DNA from: Sulfobacillus harzensis
GTDB lineage: Bacteria; Bacillota; Sulfobacillia; Sulfobacillales; Sulfobacillaceae
Reading direction: 5' to 3'
Assembly: GCF_012933365.1 (NCBI RefSeq)
Contig: NZ_JABBVZ010000004.1
Span: 28,814 to 92,813 of the forward strand
DNA length: 64,000 nucleotides
Part shown: one piece after another, positions 43,135 through 53,385 of the stretch
How positions within the stretch are numbered: position 1 is the stretch's first letter
How the letters are laid out: every line of letters begins with the position of its first letter
Position numbers and translations under genes: made by a program
Notes under the pieces: generated by a model
Told to the model about the DNA's origin: nothing
Database searches by the model: none
What the model saw: only the letters and a program-made list of their open reading frames with translations

Positions 43135-43395
43135 TTCACACCTCCTGAACCCCGGGACCTCGTCCCAGTTGTGTAATGTCTATGGGACAGGTCACCAGCT
43201 TATTCCAATTGCGACAGTGCTGCCCATCTGTCAGGGCAATAAAAAAGCGCCTTCCCGGCACCGGCGTCTGCCTCCAGCCTGAATGGCACGATTATGCGAA
43301 TCGGTTGGGGTCCGCATGAGTTCGTTGGCAATCGGAGGGAGGCTCTAGGTGGAAGACGAGGCGTGAATATCGCGCTCACCCGGCTCACGGGGGCA
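43135..43395 (-). other. Intergenic region upstream of spoIIIAA
   Basis: This 261-nt gap must hold the spoIIIA promoter, expected to be sigma-E dependent. CATAGACATT about 45 nt before the ATG is only a loose match to a sigma-E -10 box and no clear -35 was seen. On the minus strand GTGCC/GGCGC followed by TTTTTT near 43239-43260 is a second weak terminator. No convincing coding frame is present. Confidence 0.4.
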
Positions 43396-43421
43396 CAAAA
43401 AACGCGGCACCGAAGTGCCGC
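43396..43421 (-). terminator. Intrinsic terminator after the zinc-ribbon gene
   Basis: On the minus strand GCGGCAC, loop TTCG and GTGCCGC form a 7-bp stem followed by a T run (GTTTTTTG). It separates the upstream aro-gcv-efp part from spoIIIA. Confidence 0.87.
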
Positions 43422-43430
43422 GCCGTAACG

Positions 43431-43904
43431 TCAATCGAACAACTCTTCCTCGTCGTCGTCCGTGACCCAATCCCCCTCGTCATCCACGACGAGATAATCC
43501 TCATCCGAATCGAAGACAACGTTACCGCAGTGGGGACAGGTCAACTGGATGCCGTCCTCGTTGAAGAGTGCTTCGTTATAGGAGGATTCCAGTTCGCATA
43601 CTGGGCATTCCAGTTCGATGTAGGAGACGTCATCGTCGTCTGCCGAGTCGAACAGGTCGGTGTCCTCGTCGTCATCATCCCCAAGATACACGTCCTCTTC
43701 CAAGGACATCAAATCGGAGTCAATTTCCTCCACGTATTCCTCTAATTCCTCTTGGTTCTCAGCGACCTCCTCAACATCCAAGGTCAGCTCGCGAAGAACT
43801 TCGACCATATCGGCCAATATCTGTCCTTCGCGTCCGCGCTCACGCAAGTCCATGCGTTCAGCGCGGCTGGCGAGCTGAGAAACCCGACGCCGCAGTTCTG
43901 CCAC
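43431..43904 (-). CDS. Acidic zinc-ribbon protein of the CD1247 N-terminal domain family
   Basis: A 157-residue protein. Residues 1-65 are a basic-to-acidic helical segment that may form a coiled coil (AELRRRVSQLASRAERMDL, then VEEVAENQEELEEYVEEID). An Asp/Glu-rich linker follows, and then a zinc ribbon with CPVC and CPHC pairs about 25 residues apart. The C-terminus is again very acidic. Such proteins sit beside efp or spoIIIA in many spore-formers, and their function is unknown. GTG start with AAGGAGGTGG upstream. It does not resemble a catalytic protein; a nucleic-acid or ribosome-related role is a guess. Confidence 0.7.
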   Translation of the reverse strand: MAELRRRVSQLASRAERMDLRERGREGQILADMVEVLRELTLDVEEVAENQEELEEYVEEIDSDLMSLEEDVYLGDDDDEDTDLFDSADDDDVSYIELECPVCELESSYNEALFNEDGIQLTCPHCGNVVFDSDEDYLVVDDEGDWVTDDDEEELFD

Positions 43905-43961
43905 AAGACCACCTCCTTAGCCGTTACGTTCATAAGCTAACCAGACGCCCGCTTTTCATAC

Positions 43962-43990
43962 AAAAAGCGGCGCCAAAGAGATGGCGCCGC
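43962..43990 (-). terminator. Intrinsic terminator after efp
   Basis: On the minus strand GCGGCGCC and GGCGCCGC pair in an 8-bp stem around an 8-nt loop, followed by TTTTT. It lies about 18 nt after the efp stop. Confidence 0.87.
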
Positions 43991-44007
43991 GCTAAACCCT
44001 TTTCGCT

Positions 44008-44565
44008 CTATGCACGCCCCACGTACAGGCCCGTGCGCGTGTCCACCGTGACAACCGTACCGGGCTCAATGAACAACGGCACTTTGATCACCGCACCAGT
44101 CTCCAGCGTGGCGGGTTTGGTGCCGCCGGTGGCGGTGTCGCCCTTAAACCCAGGGTCGGTCTCCACGACCTTCAAGTCGACGCTGTTGGGCAACTCTACA
44201 CCAATGCTCGCGCCCTTGAAGAGCACCACATGACACAGCATATTCTCCTTCAAAAACCGCACGCCATCGCCAATATCGGCCGACGAGAGCGTAATTTGCT
44301 CAAAGGTCTCCGTATCCATGAAGGTGTACTCATCGCCGGAATTGTACAAGTACTGCATTTCCCGCTTTTCAACACGGGCCGCCGGCACTCGCTCGCCAGC
44401 ATTAAACGTACGCTCCACCACGCCGCCGGTCTGGAGATTCTTCAACTTGGTGCGAACAAACGCCGATCCCTTTCCCGGCTTGACATGCTGGAATTCAATC
44501 ACCTGAAAAACGACGCCGTCAATTTCCAATGTCACGCCATTGCGAAAATCGTTGCTCGAAATCAT
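44008..44565 (-). CDS. efp: Translation elongation factor P
   Basis: A 185-residue factor that rescues ribosomes stalled on polyproline stretches. Three OB/KOW-like domains are expected; the modifiable lysine is K32 in VKPGKGSAF. The C-terminal signature [22 protein letters not shown] is clear. The residues around K32 (PGKG) resemble those of many Bacillota. It follows aroQ and precedes the zinc-ribbon gene, a common order. Confidence 0.96.
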   Translation of the reverse strand: MISSNDFRNGVTLEIDGVVFQVIEFQHVKPGKGSAFVRTKLKNLQTGGVVERTFNAGERVPAARVEKREMQYLYNSGDEYTFMDTETFEQITLSSADIGDGVRFLKENMLCHVVLFKGASIGVELPNSVDLKVVETDPGFKGDTATGGTKPATLETGAVIKVPLFIEPGTVVTVDTRTGLYVGRA

Positions 44566-44654
44566 GGAAACGCTCCTCTGCCAATACTCGGGGTTTTTCC
44601 CGTTCCCCTGAACCTCTTGACCAAGATATCACATTCGTGTTGTTGTGACCATTC

Positions 44655-45083
44655 TCACGCCTTTTCCAACAGATAACGGACCGCTAAGTGATAGCCGAAC
44701 TCGCCTAACCCGCTAATCTGCCCTTGCACCGCCGGTGCAACCAGCGAATGAGCCCGAAAGGACTCCCGCTGGTAGATATTGGAGAGATGCACCTCGATGG
44801 CCCGGAACTCCAATCCCAGAAGACAATCCCGCAGCACGTAGGATTGATGGGTTAGTGCTCCGGGGTTGATGACCAGATGTCTCACGCCCTCATTATGCCA
44901 ACTTTCGAGTCGATCAATGATCTCTCCCTCATGATTGCTTTGAAAGAAGAGAAAGGTCACCTCGGGAAAGGCCGAGCGAAGGTGTTCCTCCAAAGCCGCT
45001 AACGTCAGGTGCCCATAAACCTCCGGCTGGCGTTGACCCAGCCGCCCGAGGTTGGGCCCGTTGACGATGCCGATGCGCATCAT
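44655..45083 (-). CDS. aroQ: 3-dehydroquinate dehydratase, type II
   Basis: A 142-residue small dodecameric-type dehydratase of the shikimate pathway, step 3. [48 protein letters not shown] and [17 protein letters not shown] carry the conserved catalytic residues. The gene overlaps the glyA stop and completes, with aroB, aroE, aroK and aroC upstream, steps 2-5 and 7 of the pathway in this block; aroA and the DAHP synthase gene are not present. Confidence 0.95.
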   Translation of the reverse strand: MMRIGIVNGPNLGRLGQRQPEVYGHLTLAALEEHLRSAFPEVTFLFFQSNHEGEIIDRLESWHNEGVRHLVINPGALTHQSYVLRDCLLGLEFRAIEVHLSNIYQRESFRAHSLVAPAVQGQISGLGEFGYHLAVRYLLEKA

Positions 45084-46321
45084 GCCTCAATCCCCGGCAG
45101 CGGATGGGCATCGGCCAGCGCTCGCACCCGCGCCGAAAGCGGCGCCAAATCCTCGTCCGAGGACGCTTGAATGGCAGCTGCAATGATGTCGGCCAATTCG
45201 TCCATGTCCTCAAGGCCTAACCCGCGGGTCGTGACCTGCGGGGTGCCAATCCGAATCCCCGAGGTCACGGTTGGCTTTTCCTGATCAAACGGAATGGTGT
45301 TCTTGTTGACGGTGATGCCCACCCGCGCCAACCGCGCCTGGGCCTCCTTGCCGGTGATGCCGCTGGTCCTGACGTCGACCAACATCAGATGGTTGTCGGT
45401 TCCGCCGGATACCAGGCGCAGTCCGCGATTCATCAGTCCCTCGGCCAATCGGGCGGCGTTGGCCACCACCCGCTCCTGATAGGCGCGGAACTCCGGTTGC
45501 AATGCCTCATGAAAGGCGACCGCCTTGCCGGCAATGGCATGCATCAAGGGACCGCCCTGAAGGCCGGGAAACAGGGTCTTGTCAATGGCCTTGGCCCACT
45601 GGCTTTGGGTTAGGATAAAACCGCCGCGCGGCCCGCGAAGCGTTTTATGGGTGGTGGATGTGACAAAGTGGCTGTACGGCACGGGATTCGAATGCAGCCC
45701 GGCCGCCACCAATCCCGCAAAGTGCGCCATATCCACCATTAAGAGCGCCCCAACCTCGTCGGCAATCGCCCGAAAGGCGGCAAAATCCCACGCCCGCGGA
45801 TAGGCCGAGGCACCTGCCACAATAAGTGCTGGCTTGACGGCAAGCGCCCGCTGCCGAACCTGATCCATGTCCAGCCGTTCGGTGGCCGCGTCCACTTGAT
45901 AGTGCTCGGCATGATACAGTTGGCCCGATACGCTCACCGGGCTTCCATGCGTGAGATGACCGCCGTGGCTCAATTCCAACCCCAAGATGGTGTCGCCCGG
46001 TTTGAGCACGGTCAGATAAACAGCCAAATTGGCAGGCGCGCCGGCATGCGGCTGAACATTGGCGTGCTCGGCTCCGAACAATTGTTTAAGCCGCTCGCGG
46101 GCCAAGTCCTCAACCACATCCACATTTTCGCAACCGCCATAGTAGCGGCGCCCTGGATAGCCCTCAGCATATTTGTCGGTCATGACCGATCCCACCGCCT
46201 CGCGCACCGCGGGCGATGTCCAGTTTTCCGAGGCGATTAACTCAAGATGATGCTGTTGGCGCCGTTCCTCGTCGCGAATGGCCTGAAAGACGGCCGGATC
46301 TACCTGTTCCAGCCAGGACAT
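45080..46321 (-). CDS. glyA: Serine hydroxymethyltransferase
   Basis: A 413-residue PLP enzyme that interconverts serine and glycine with tetrahydrofolate. The Schiff-base lysine lies in [14 protein letters not shown], and [16 protein letters not shown] is typical. The ATG overlaps the gcvPB stop as TGATG; a GTG directly in front could also be used. With the gcv genes upstream it balances glycine cleavage and one-carbon units. Confidence 0.96.
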   Translation of the reverse strand: MSWLEQVDPAVFQAIRDEERRQQHHLELIASENWTSPAVREAVGSVMTDKYAEGYPGRRYYGGCENVDVVEDLARERLKQLFGAEHANVQPHAGAPANLAVYLTVLKPGDTILGLELSHGGHLTHGSPVSVSGQLYHAEHYQVDAATERLDMDQVRQRALAVKPALIVAGASAYPRAWDFAAFRAIADEVGALLMVDMAHFAGLVAAGLHSNPVPYSHFVTSTTHKTLRGPRGGFILTQSQWAKAIDKTLFPGLQGGPLMHAIAGKAVAFHEALQPEFRAYQERVVANAARLAEGLMNRGLRLVSGGTDNHLMLVDVRTSGITGKEAQARLARVGITVNKNTIPFDQEKPTVTSGIRIGTPQVTTRGLGLEDMDELADIIAAAIQASSDEDLAPLSARVRALADAHPLPGIEA

Positions 46322-47784
46322 CACGATTCCCCCTTTAGTTGCTGCCAGGTCAAGACCGGATGCCGCGCGGCCTCCGCTTCGTCGAATCGCCGCACCACCG
46401 TGTGATGGGGGGCCTCGTGCACCACATCCGGATTCTGATCAATCTCATCATCAATGGCACGCATGGCCTCGATGAACCGGTCCAGCGTCTCCTTCGACTC
46501 GGTCTCCGTAGGTTCGACCATTAAGGCTTCGTCCACCACCAACGGGAAATACACGGTGGGCGGATAGAAGCCATAGTCGATAATCCGCTTGGCGACATCC
46601 AGCGCCCGCGCCCCTCGCGCCTTCTGCGGCGTCAAGGAGAGCACGAACTCGTGCTTGACCGTGCGGTCATAGGGAGTCCGGTAGCGCTCCGACAACTGCT
46701 TTAAGAGATAGTTGGCGTTCAACACAGCCGTCTCCGACACCGCCTTGAGCCCTTCTTGGCCATGGGAGCGGAGATATGCATAGGCTCGGACCAAGACGCC
46801 CACATTGCCGTAATAGGACCGGACTTTACCAATCGAACGGCCGACATGGTAGTCCCAATACAAGCCCTCGGATCCTTGCCGCAGGCGGGGATAGGGCAGA
46901 TACGGCTCCAGTTTGGCCGTCACCCCCACCGGGCCCGACCCCGGTCCTCCACCACCATGGGGGGTGGAAAAGGTCTTGTGCAAATTCAGATGCACCACAT
47001 CAAAGCCCATATCGCCGGGACGCACCCGTCCCATGATGGCGTTGGCATTGGCTCCGTCGTAATAGAGCAATCCGCCTGCTTGGTGCACGATGTCGGCAAT
47101 GGCCAAAATGTCCTCCTCAAACAATCCCAAGGTGTTGGGATTGGTCAACATCAACCCCGCCGTGTTTTCGTCCACCATTTGGGCCAGCGCATCCACGTCT
47201 ACTCCGCCGCGGGTGTTGCTGGGCACCACCTTCACCTCGAACCCAGCCATTGAGGCGGTTGCGGGATTGGTGCCGTGGGCCGAATCCGGGACCAAAATGG
47301 TCCGCCGATTCTCACCCCGGTCGCGAAGATAGGCTTTAATCATGAGAATTCCGGTCAACTCGCCATGAGCGCCAGCCGCCGGCTGCAGCGAGACCGCATC
47401 CATGCCGGAGATTTCTTTCAGACCATCTTCCAAGGCTTTCAGGAGTGTCAACAAACCTTGCACGGTGGAATCGGGCTGCAGCGGATGAACATCGGCGAAT
47501 CCCGGCAAGCCCGCCGCCCAGTCATTCACCTTGGGATTGTATTTCATGGTGCAGGATCCCAAGGGATAAAAACCGGTATCCACCCCGTAGTTCAATGTGG
47601 ACAACGCGGTGTAATGCCGTACCACATCATTTTCCGCCACCTCGGGAAGGCCCAAGGGAGTCCGGCGAATCAATTCCGCGGGGATATGGGCTTCCAGGTT
47701 GAACGATGCCACGTCCGAATGGGGCTCAAAGCGCACCCCCCGACGGCCGGGCCGGGACTTCTCAAAAATCAACGGGACATCCAT
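46321..47784 (-). CDS. gcvPB: Glycine dehydrogenase (decarboxylating) subunit 2
   Basis: A 487-residue C-terminal half of the glycine cleavage P-protein. It holds the PLP lysine K270 in [18 protein letters not shown] and the [10 protein letters not shown] segment. P-protein decarboxylates glycine and passes aminomethyl to lipoyl-GcvH. In this lineage it is split into two subunits encoded by gcvPA and gcvPB. The ATG follows GGAGGAGGTGGCGCA and overlaps the gcvPA end by 16 nt. Confidence 0.96.
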   Translation of the reverse strand: MDVPLIFEKSRPGRRGVRFEPHSDVASFNLEAHIPAELIRRTPLGLPEVAENDVVRHYTALSTLNYGVDTGFYPLGSCTMKYNPKVNDWAAGLPGFADVHPLQPDSTVQGLLTLLKALEDGLKEISGMDAVSLQPAAGAHGELTGILMIKAYLRDRGENRRTILVPDSAHGTNPATASMAGFEVKVVPSNTRGGVDVDALAQMVDENTAGLMLTNPNTLGLFEEDILAIADIVHQAGGLLYYDGANANAIMGRVRPGDMGFDVVHLNLHKTFSTPHGGGGPGSGPVGVTAKLEPYLPYPRLRQGSEGLYWDYHVGRSIGKVRSYYGNVGVLVRAYAYLRSHGQEGLKAVSETAVLNANYLLKQLSERYRTPYDRTVKHEFVLSLTPQKARGARALDVAKRIIDYGFYPPTVYFPLVVDEALMVEPTETESKETLDRFIEAMRAIDDEIDQNPDVVHEAPHHTVVRRFDEAEAARHPVLTWQQLKGES

Positions 47785-49103
47785 TGCGCCACCTCCTCCA
47801 CCAAACGGTCACAGTCCGCCTTTGTGCGCCGCTCCGAAACCGCCAATTGCCAAAGTCCCCGCCACGACTGGTCAAATCGGCCGAGATGAAATCCTCCCAG
47901 GATCTTCTTATCCAACAGGTGGCGATTCAGGTCATCAACATCGCCCGGGACGTGTATGGCAAACTCGTAAAGAAAGGGCGCGGACGGCGAAGGGGCCCGC
48001 TCCAGTCCTAAACTCCGCAAGCGTTCTTCCAAGTAATGCGCCATTTGCGCGGAGCGCAGCGCCACCTCGCGAAGTCCGCTCGACCCCACCAATGCCATGT
48101 AAATTGTGGCCATCAAGGCGTTTAGGGAATGATTGGAGCAAATATTCGAGGTCGCCTTCTCCCGGCGAATATGCTGCTCACGGGCCTGCAACGTCAGCAC
48201 AAACCCGCGCCGGCCCTCGACATCCTTGGCCACGCCAACCAAGCGTCCGGGAATTTTCCTGACGAAGGGCTTCTGTACGGCAAAGTAGCCAAAGGTGGGG
48301 CCGCCGTATGTTAAATGGTTGCCCAGCGGCTGGCCCTCGCCGACGACAATGTCGGCCCCCATTTCGCCCGGCGGGGTTAAGAGCGCCAACGCCACCGGGT
48401 CGCATGCGGCGACCGCCAGCGCCCCCACCTGGTGCGCCCGTTCGATGGCACGGGGGGCGAGCGTCACTTGGCCTAGCATATCCGGGTACTGAATCAGCAC
48501 GGCGGCCGTCTGGGGCCCCACCTGGGCTTCCAAATCCTCAAGACTGTCGGCCACCACCAGCTTGGCCCCCCGGGCCTGAACATAAGTTTTCACCACCTGA
48601 AGGCTGTCCGGATGCAATCCTTTCAGCGCGGCCACTTCCGTCCGCCCGCGCCCTTGCCCCAATGCCAGCAAGGCCGCTTCACCCACTGCCGACGCCCCGT
48701 CATACATGGAGGCCTGCGCCGCATAGGTGCCCGTCAGCGACTGAATCATACTTTGAAACTCAAAAATGGCCGCCAGCGTCCCTTGCGACAGTTCCGCCTG
48801 ATAGGGGGTATAGGAGGTCACAAACTCGCCGCGGCTGGCCAACGCGCCCACAGCAGCCGGAATGTACCGGTCGTAATAGCCGCCTCCTAAAAAGCTCGGC
48901 ACCTCGTTCACGTTGAGGTTCTCGCCGGCCAGACGGGACAGATGCTGGCTCAGCTCCATTTCGCTGAGCGCCTTGGGCAGATCTAACGGGCGCTTGAGTC
49001 GCGCCTGTTCGGGAATGTCTTCAAAAAGCTCATCCACCGACGAAATGTTCAGGGCATCCAACATGGCCTGATATTCATCGGGGGTATGCGGTATGTATCG
49101 CAC
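47769..49103 (-). CDS. gcvPA: Glycine dehydrogenase (decarboxylating) subunit 1
   Basis: A 444-residue N-terminal half of the split P-protein. [14 protein letters not shown] at the start, [38 protein letters not shown] in pieces, and [22 protein letters not shown] are strongly conserved. It lacks the PLP lysine, which is in GcvPB. The GTG start with GGGAG upstream lies 1 nt past the gcvH stop; an in-frame extension into gcvH is rejected. Confidence 0.95.
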   Translation of the reverse strand: MRYIPHTPDEYQAMLDALNISSVDELFEDIPEQARLKRPLDLPKALSEMELSQHLSRLAGENLNVNEVPSFLGGGYYDRYIPAAVGALASRGEFVTSYTPYQAELSQGTLAAIFEFQSMIQSLTGTYAAQASMYDGASAVGEAALLALGQGRGRTEVAALKGLHPDSLQVVKTYVQARGAKLVVADSLEDLEAQVGPQTAAVLIQYPDMLGQVTLAPRAIERAHQVGALAVAACDPVALALLTPPGEMGADIVVGEGQPLGNHLTYGGPTFGYFAVQKPFVRKIPGRLVGVAKDVEGRRGFVLTLQAREQHIRREKATSNICSNHSLNALMATIYMALVGSSGLREVALRSAQMAHYLEERLRSLGLERAPSPSAPFLYEFAIHVPGDVDDLNRHLLDKKILGGFHLGRFDQSWRGLWQLAVSERRTKADCDRLVEEVAQWMSR

Positions 49104-49104
49104 C

Positions 49105-49470
49105 TTATTCTCCCTCAGTGTGTTTTTGATAGTCCTGTGCTGACATGACGTCTCCGGGTACCGCGTCCTCCAACTCGAAAATCCATCCCTCACCGTAGGG
49201 ATCCTGATTAATCAATTCCGGGTGGTCGGCCAAGGCCTCGTTAACCCGCACAACCCGTCCGCTGGCGGGGGAATACAGATCAGCCACCGATTTGACCGAT
49301 TCAATCACGCCTACCGCATCGCCGGCTTCCACCGTGGTCCCGACCTCGGGGAGTTCGACAAACACCACATCGCCAAGCGCCTCGGACGCGTAGGCACTCA
49401 CCCCGATGCGCCCGTCAGCATTAATCCACTCATGGTCGGCAGTATATTTGAGGTTCTCTGGAATGGCCAC
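49105..49470 (-). CDS. gcvH: Glycine cleavage system H protein
   Basis: A 121-residue lipoyl carrier that shuttles the aminomethyl group between P, T and L proteins. The lipoylated lysine is K60 in GVIESVKSVADLYSP. GTG start after AGAGGGATAGTT. The separate L protein (dihydrolipoyl dehydrogenase) gene is not in the window. Confidence 0.96.
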   Translation of the reverse strand: MAIPENLKYTADHEWINADGRIGVSAYASEALGDVVFVELPEVGTTVEAGDAVGVIESVKSVADLYSPASGRVVRVNEALADHPELINQDPYGEGWIFELEDAVPGDVMSAQDYQKHTEGE

Positions 49471-49472
49471 AA

Positions 49473-50579
49473 CTATCCCTCTTTCTTCTGATTTGCGCCG
49501 GCCTGGGCACGGCGGTAAAACGGGGTCTTGACCACGCGCGCCGGTATGGTTCGATTTCGTACCTGAACGCCCAACTCAGTTCCCACTGGCCTGTATTCCG
49601 GATCGACGAGCGCCAAGGCAATGGCCGAACCTAACGTCGGCGACTTGGTTCCCGAGGTTACCACTCCCACAGCCGCTCCCTGGCTATTCAACACCGGATA
49701 TCCGCTGCGGGCAATGCCGCCTTCCACCTGAAGACCCACCAGCCGGCGTCGGACACCCTCCTGCTTTTGCCGGACCAAAGCCTCCCGGCCGGCAAAGTCG
49801 CCCTTGTCCCATTTGATGAAAACCCCTAAGCCTGCCTCGAGCGGCGTAATGTCGGCCGTCAATTCATGCTCGTAGAGCGGCAGGCGCGCCTCCAACCGAA
49901 GAGTATCGCGCGCTCCGAGGCCAATCGGACGCACCCCGCGCTGATATAAGGCTTCCCACACGGTTATGATGTCGTCCCAGGGGAGATACACTTCAAACCC
50001 ATCTTCGCCCGTATAGCCGGTTCGGGAAATTAGGGCATCGACCCCCGCCACCTGTCCGCGTAAAAACCGGTACGACGCGACGTGATCTAAATCCTGATCG
50101 ACCAGGGGGGACAAAACTGCCGAGGCTTCCGGTCCCTGGAGCGCAATGAGGCCCGTTTCCCCACTTTTATTCTTGAGCGAAACCCGCTCGGCGCCAGCCG
50201 CCTGATTGATCCACTGCCAATCCTTGTCCAGATTGCCCGCATTCACAACCAGCATGAATCGCTCGGGTGCGAGACGATAGATCAAGAGATCGTCCACCGT
50301 TCCCCCATCCGGATAGCACATCGGGGTGTAGAGCGCCTGCCCTACGGCCAGTGCCGACGGTTGGTTGGTCACCAAGCGGTCCAAAAAGCCGGCCGCCTCC
50401 CCGCCCTCCACCAAGAACTCTCCCATGTGGCTGACGTCAAACATGCCCACATGCTCGCGAACCGTACGATGCTCCTCCAAGATGCCGCCCGGATACTCCA
50501 CCGGCATCAAGAAGCCTCCAAACTCCATCATTTTGGCACCATGCTGGCGGTGCCAATCCGAAAGCGGCGTCTCCCGCAC
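49473..50579 (-). CDS. gcvT: Glycine cleavage system aminomethyltransferase (T protein)
   Basis: A 368-residue folate-dependent enzyme that releases ammonia and methylene-THF from aminomethyl-GcvH. MPVEYPGGILEEHRTVREHVGMFDVSHMGE and RTGYTGEDGFEVY, LGARDTLRLEA are diagnostic segments. GTG start behind GAGGGAG. No glycine riboswitch is visible in the 77-nt gap after aroB, where such elements often occur; transcription probably continues from the aro genes. Confidence 0.95.
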   Translation of the reverse strand: MRETPLSDWHRQHGAKMMEFGGFLMPVEYPGGILEEHRTVREHVGMFDVSHMGEFLVEGGEAAGFLDRLVTNQPSALAVGQALYTPMCYPDGGTVDDLLIYRLAPERFMLVVNAGNLDKDWQWINQAAGAERVSLKNKSGETGLIALQGPEASAVLSPLVDQDLDHVASYRFLRGQVAGVDALISRTGYTGEDGFEVYLPWDDIITVWEALYQRGVRPIGLGARDTLRLEARLPLYEHELTADITPLEAGLGVFIKWDKGDFAGREALVRQKQEGVRRRLVGLQVEGGIARSGYPVLNSQGAAVGVVTSGTKSPTLGSAIALALVDPEYRPVGTELGVQVRNRTIPARVVKTPFYRRAQAGANQKKEG

Positions 50580-50656
50580 ACTGTCACTCCCTCATCGCTG
50601 CGCCCAGGGGCGCGATTCACTTCATGATACCGTGATGCCCCAACAAATGGAACGTC

Positions 50657-51715
50657 TTAAAGGATGGTGGACACCGCGTTCAACACCGTCTCGCGCTGGA
50701 TTCCCTTTACCAGCCGCGGCGAACCGGGGCTTTCCAAGAGCACCCAGGTGAGTCCTCCTGCGCGAGCCTTCTTGTCCCGGTGAAGCTGCTCCCATAGCGC
50801 CTCAAAATCCACGGGTGCAAAGAGACGTTGAGGAAGTTCCCACCGCTCCATCCACTGGGCGGCTTCGGCCCGCACCCCGGGGTCCAGTCCCAACAGCTCC
50901 TCGGAAAGGGACAACGCCACCAGCGTCCCCAGTCCTACCGCCTCCCCGTGGGTGAGCACCCCATAGCCGAAAAGCGCCTCCAGCGCATGGCCCACCGTAT
51001 GGCCTAGATTAAGAAACATGCGCGGTCCTGCCTCGAAGGGGTCCTGGTTCACGACCGACACCTTGAGTTCCGCGCAAGCCCGAATAACCGGCTGCCACTC
51101 GACCAGGGTGTCCGCGCTCGGCATTGGGAGGGAACCCACCGTGTCGTAGAGGGAACCGCCGGCAATCAGTGCCGATTTTATAATTTCCCCGAGCCCGGTT
51201 TGCCACTCGCGACGGGGCAAGCTGGCCAAAAACCGTGGGTCCAACACTACCAACTCTGGCAAATGAAACGCGCCCACCAGATTCTTTCCCCAACGGGTGT
51301 TGACACCCACCTTGCCCCCGATGGCGGCATCGACCTGTCCCAAGAGGGTTGTGGAAACGGCCACCCACGAAAGGCCCCGAAGATACGTGGCGGCCGCGAA
51401 ACCGATGAGGTCAGTGGCTACGCCGCCGCCCACGGCGACCACGACCGTATCGCGGGCCGCCTTTTGCTGAGCGAGCCACTCATAGACAACCGACACGCTC
51501 TCCAATGTCTTGGCCGCTTCGCCTAAAGGCAAGGAGAAATAGCCATCCGCTCCAGCTTTGTCGGTCACCGAAGGCATCCACTCTGCCAGTTGCTGGTCGG
51601 CCACGACTAGACGGCGCGGACCCACACTTTTGACCAATGAATCCCAGTCTGATCCGAAGATGAGCCGCGACGAGTCCTCCCGACGTTCTTTAATGATGGG
51701 CTCTTGTTCAGGCAT
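50657..51715 (-). CDS. aroB: 3-dehydroquinate synthase
   Basis: A 352-residue NAD- and metal-dependent enzyme for step 2 of the shikimate pathway. NAD contacts lie in VAVGGGVATDLIGFAAATYLRG, and zinc ligands in the GLGEIIKSALI, NLGHTVGHALE and THGEAVGLG segments. The ATG overlaps the aroK end by 8 nt. Its stop is followed by the gcv genes on the same strand. Confidence 0.95.
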   Translation of the reverse strand: MPEQEPIIKERREDSSRLIFGSDWDSLVKSVGPRRLVVADQQLAEWMPSVTDKAGADGYFSLPLGEAAKTLESVSVVYEWLAQQKAARDTVVVAVGGGVATDLIGFAAATYLRGLSWVAVSTTLLGQVDAAIGGKVGVNTRWGKNLVGAFHLPELVVLDPRFLASLPRREWQTGLGEIIKSALIAGGSLYDTVGSLPMPSADTLVEWQPVIRACAELKVSVVNQDPFEAGPRMFLNLGHTVGHALEALFGYGVLTHGEAVGLGTLVALSLSEELLGLDPGVRAEAAQWMERWELPQRLFAPVDFEALWEQLHRDKKARAGGLTWVLLESPGSPRLVKGIQRETVLNAVSTIL

Positions 51716-52232
51716 CGGCCGCCCCCCTCCACCAGCTTAATATGCACGCCGCAACCTTTTCGGCTGGGATAGATGCGACATCCACGCGCCAATCCGCCAA
51801 TCCCTCGTAGATCGGCCGCCGCTCATTAGCCAGCGTCTCAAAAAATGATGCTCCCCGCGCCGCCAGCGGCCGATCGGGGCCATAGGCTCGTTGGTAAAGG
51901 ACTTCCGCCGGGGCATCCAACCACACCACGGCGAAATGGGAAGTCAGGATCTTTTGGCTTTGGGGATGAACAGAAGCCCCCCCGCCCAACGCCAACACGA
52001 AAGGCCCGGGGCGCAGGGACAGGCCCGCCAGAGTTCGCTGCTCAAGCTCCCGAAAGTAGGCCTCGCCCCGCCGCTGGAAGATCTCTGCAATGCGGAAGCC
52101 CTGCTCGCGCTCAATGAGGACGTCCAGATCCCAGGCCGGCACCGAGGCGTGTTGGCCCACCAGCTCTGCCACACGGGACTTTCCGGCTCCCATCATGCCG
52201 ATCAGCGCTAACCGGCTAGAACTCTTGGACAT
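51708..52232 (-). CDS. aroK: Shikimate kinase
   Basis: A 174-residue P-loop kinase that phosphorylates shikimate. Walker A is GMMGAGKSRVAE, shikimate-binding elements are WDLDVLIEREQG and ALGGGASV, and the lid arginine lies in GPDRPLA. The start codon overlaps the aroC end by 17 nt and has a weak ribosome site, so translational coupling is likely. Confidence 0.94.
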   Translation of the reverse strand: MSKSSSRLALIGMMGAGKSRVAELVGQHASVPAWDLDVLIEREQGFRIAEIFQRRGEAYFRELEQRTLAGLSLRPGPFVLALGGGASVHPQSQKILTSHFAVVWLDAPAEVLYQRAYGPDRPLAARGASFFETLANERRPIYEGLADWRVDVASIPAEKVAACILSWWRGAADA

Positions 52233-53373
52233 AACGCGTCCACGCGTCAAGACGCTGATGAATCTCGGCCACTGAATCGCCGCCGAACTTTTCTAACATG
52301 GCATCCGCCAGCACATGCATCACCATCGCTTCGCCGATTACCACGGCCGCCGGCACCGCCGTCACATCGGAGCGCTCCACGGTCGCCAAGAACGGTTCTT
52401 TGCTTTCAATGTCAAAGGAACCGAGAGGCGATGTCAGCGTAGATAAGGGCTTCATGCCCACCCGCACTTTAAGCGGCATCCCGGTGCTGATGCCGCCCTC
52501 GAGTCCGCCCGCGCGGTTGGTGCGGCGCGAAAAGCCCTGGTCGCGCTCCCACCAGATGGCATCGTGCACGCTGGACCCCTGATGCTCAGACTGATCAAAG
52601 CCGGTCCCGACCTCGACCGCCTTCATAGCGGGAATCGAGAGCAATGCGGCGCCCAATCGCGCCTCCAAGCGGCGATGCCAGGAGACATAGCTGCCGAGTC
52701 CCACCGGGAGTCCAAACGCGACCACCTCAAAGGTGCCCCCTAAGGTGTCACCCGCCTCCTTGGCTTCATCGATGGCGCGCATCATGGCCTGGGCCACCGT
52801 TCCATCGACGACCCGCACCGGCGAATCCTCCGCTTGCCGAATCTCCTCCAACGTGTAATCCGCCGCCGCAGCGTGGACCGGTCCAATACTGACCACATGG
52901 CCATACACCTCAATGCCAAGCGATCGCAGAAAAGCCCGAGCGACAGCTCCGAGTGCCACCCGCATGGTGGTCTCACGGGCGGAAGCCCGCTCCAGCACGT
53001 TTCTCAAATCGCGGTGTCCATACTTGATCCCGCCCACCAAATCGGCGTGCCCGGGCCTGGGACGCGTCACCACCCGATCGGGCGTCCCGGCATCGGGGGA
53101 CATCGACTCGCGCCAGTTATCAAAATCACGGTTAGTCACAGTGAGAGCCACGGGGCTTCCCAAGGTGCGGCCATGCCGCACCCCGCCCCATACCTCCACC
53201 CGATCCCGTTCAATCGACATACGGCCGCCGCGCCCATATCCCTTTTGGCGCCGCGCCAAATCCTCGTCAATGACCTCACGGGTCAACGGGATACCAGCGG
53301 GTACCCCCTCCACAATTCCCACCAGACCCGGTCCATGGGATTCCCCCGCCGTTACGTAACGCCACTTTTCCAA
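52216..53373 (-). CDS. aroC: Chorismate synthase
   Basis: A 385-residue FMN-dependent lyase making chorismate from EPSP. YVTAGESHGPGLVGIVEGVPAG, RRQKGYGRGGRMSIE, TRPRPGHADLVGGIKYGHRDLRNVLERASARETT and the C-terminal KPLSTL segment are family signatures (given in pieces along the protein). TTG start behind GGGGGGCG. A separate flavin reductase activity must supply reduced FMN. Confidence 0.96.
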   Translation of the reverse strand: MEKWRYVTAGESHGPGLVGIVEGVPAGIPLTREVIDEDLARRQKGYGRGGRMSIERDRVEVWGGVRHGRTLGSPVALTVTNRDFDNWRESMSPDAGTPDRVVTRPRPGHADLVGGIKYGHRDLRNVLERASARETTMRVALGAVARAFLRSLGIEVYGHVVSIGPVHAAAADYTLEEIRQAEDSPVRVVDGTVAQAMMRAIDEAKEAGDTLGGTFEVVAFGLPVGLGSYVSWHRRLEARLGAALLSIPAMKAVEVGTGFDQSEHQGSSVHDAIWWERDQGFSRRTNRAGGLEGGISTGMPLKVRVGMKPLSTLTSPLGSFDIESKEPFLATVERSDVTAVPAAVVIGEAMVMHVLADAMLEKFGGDSVAEIHQRLDAWTRYVQEF

Positions 53374-53385
53374 TATCGCGCCCCC

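Noticed and set aside
43200..43388. A 62-codon frame upstream of spoIIIAA
   Set aside because: No ribosome site, no recognisable motif, and it overlaps terminator-like sequence.
50580..50656. Possible glycine riboswitch before gcvT
   Set aside because: The gap is only 77 nt and lacks the conserved glycine-aptamer segments; only a weak hairpin is seen.
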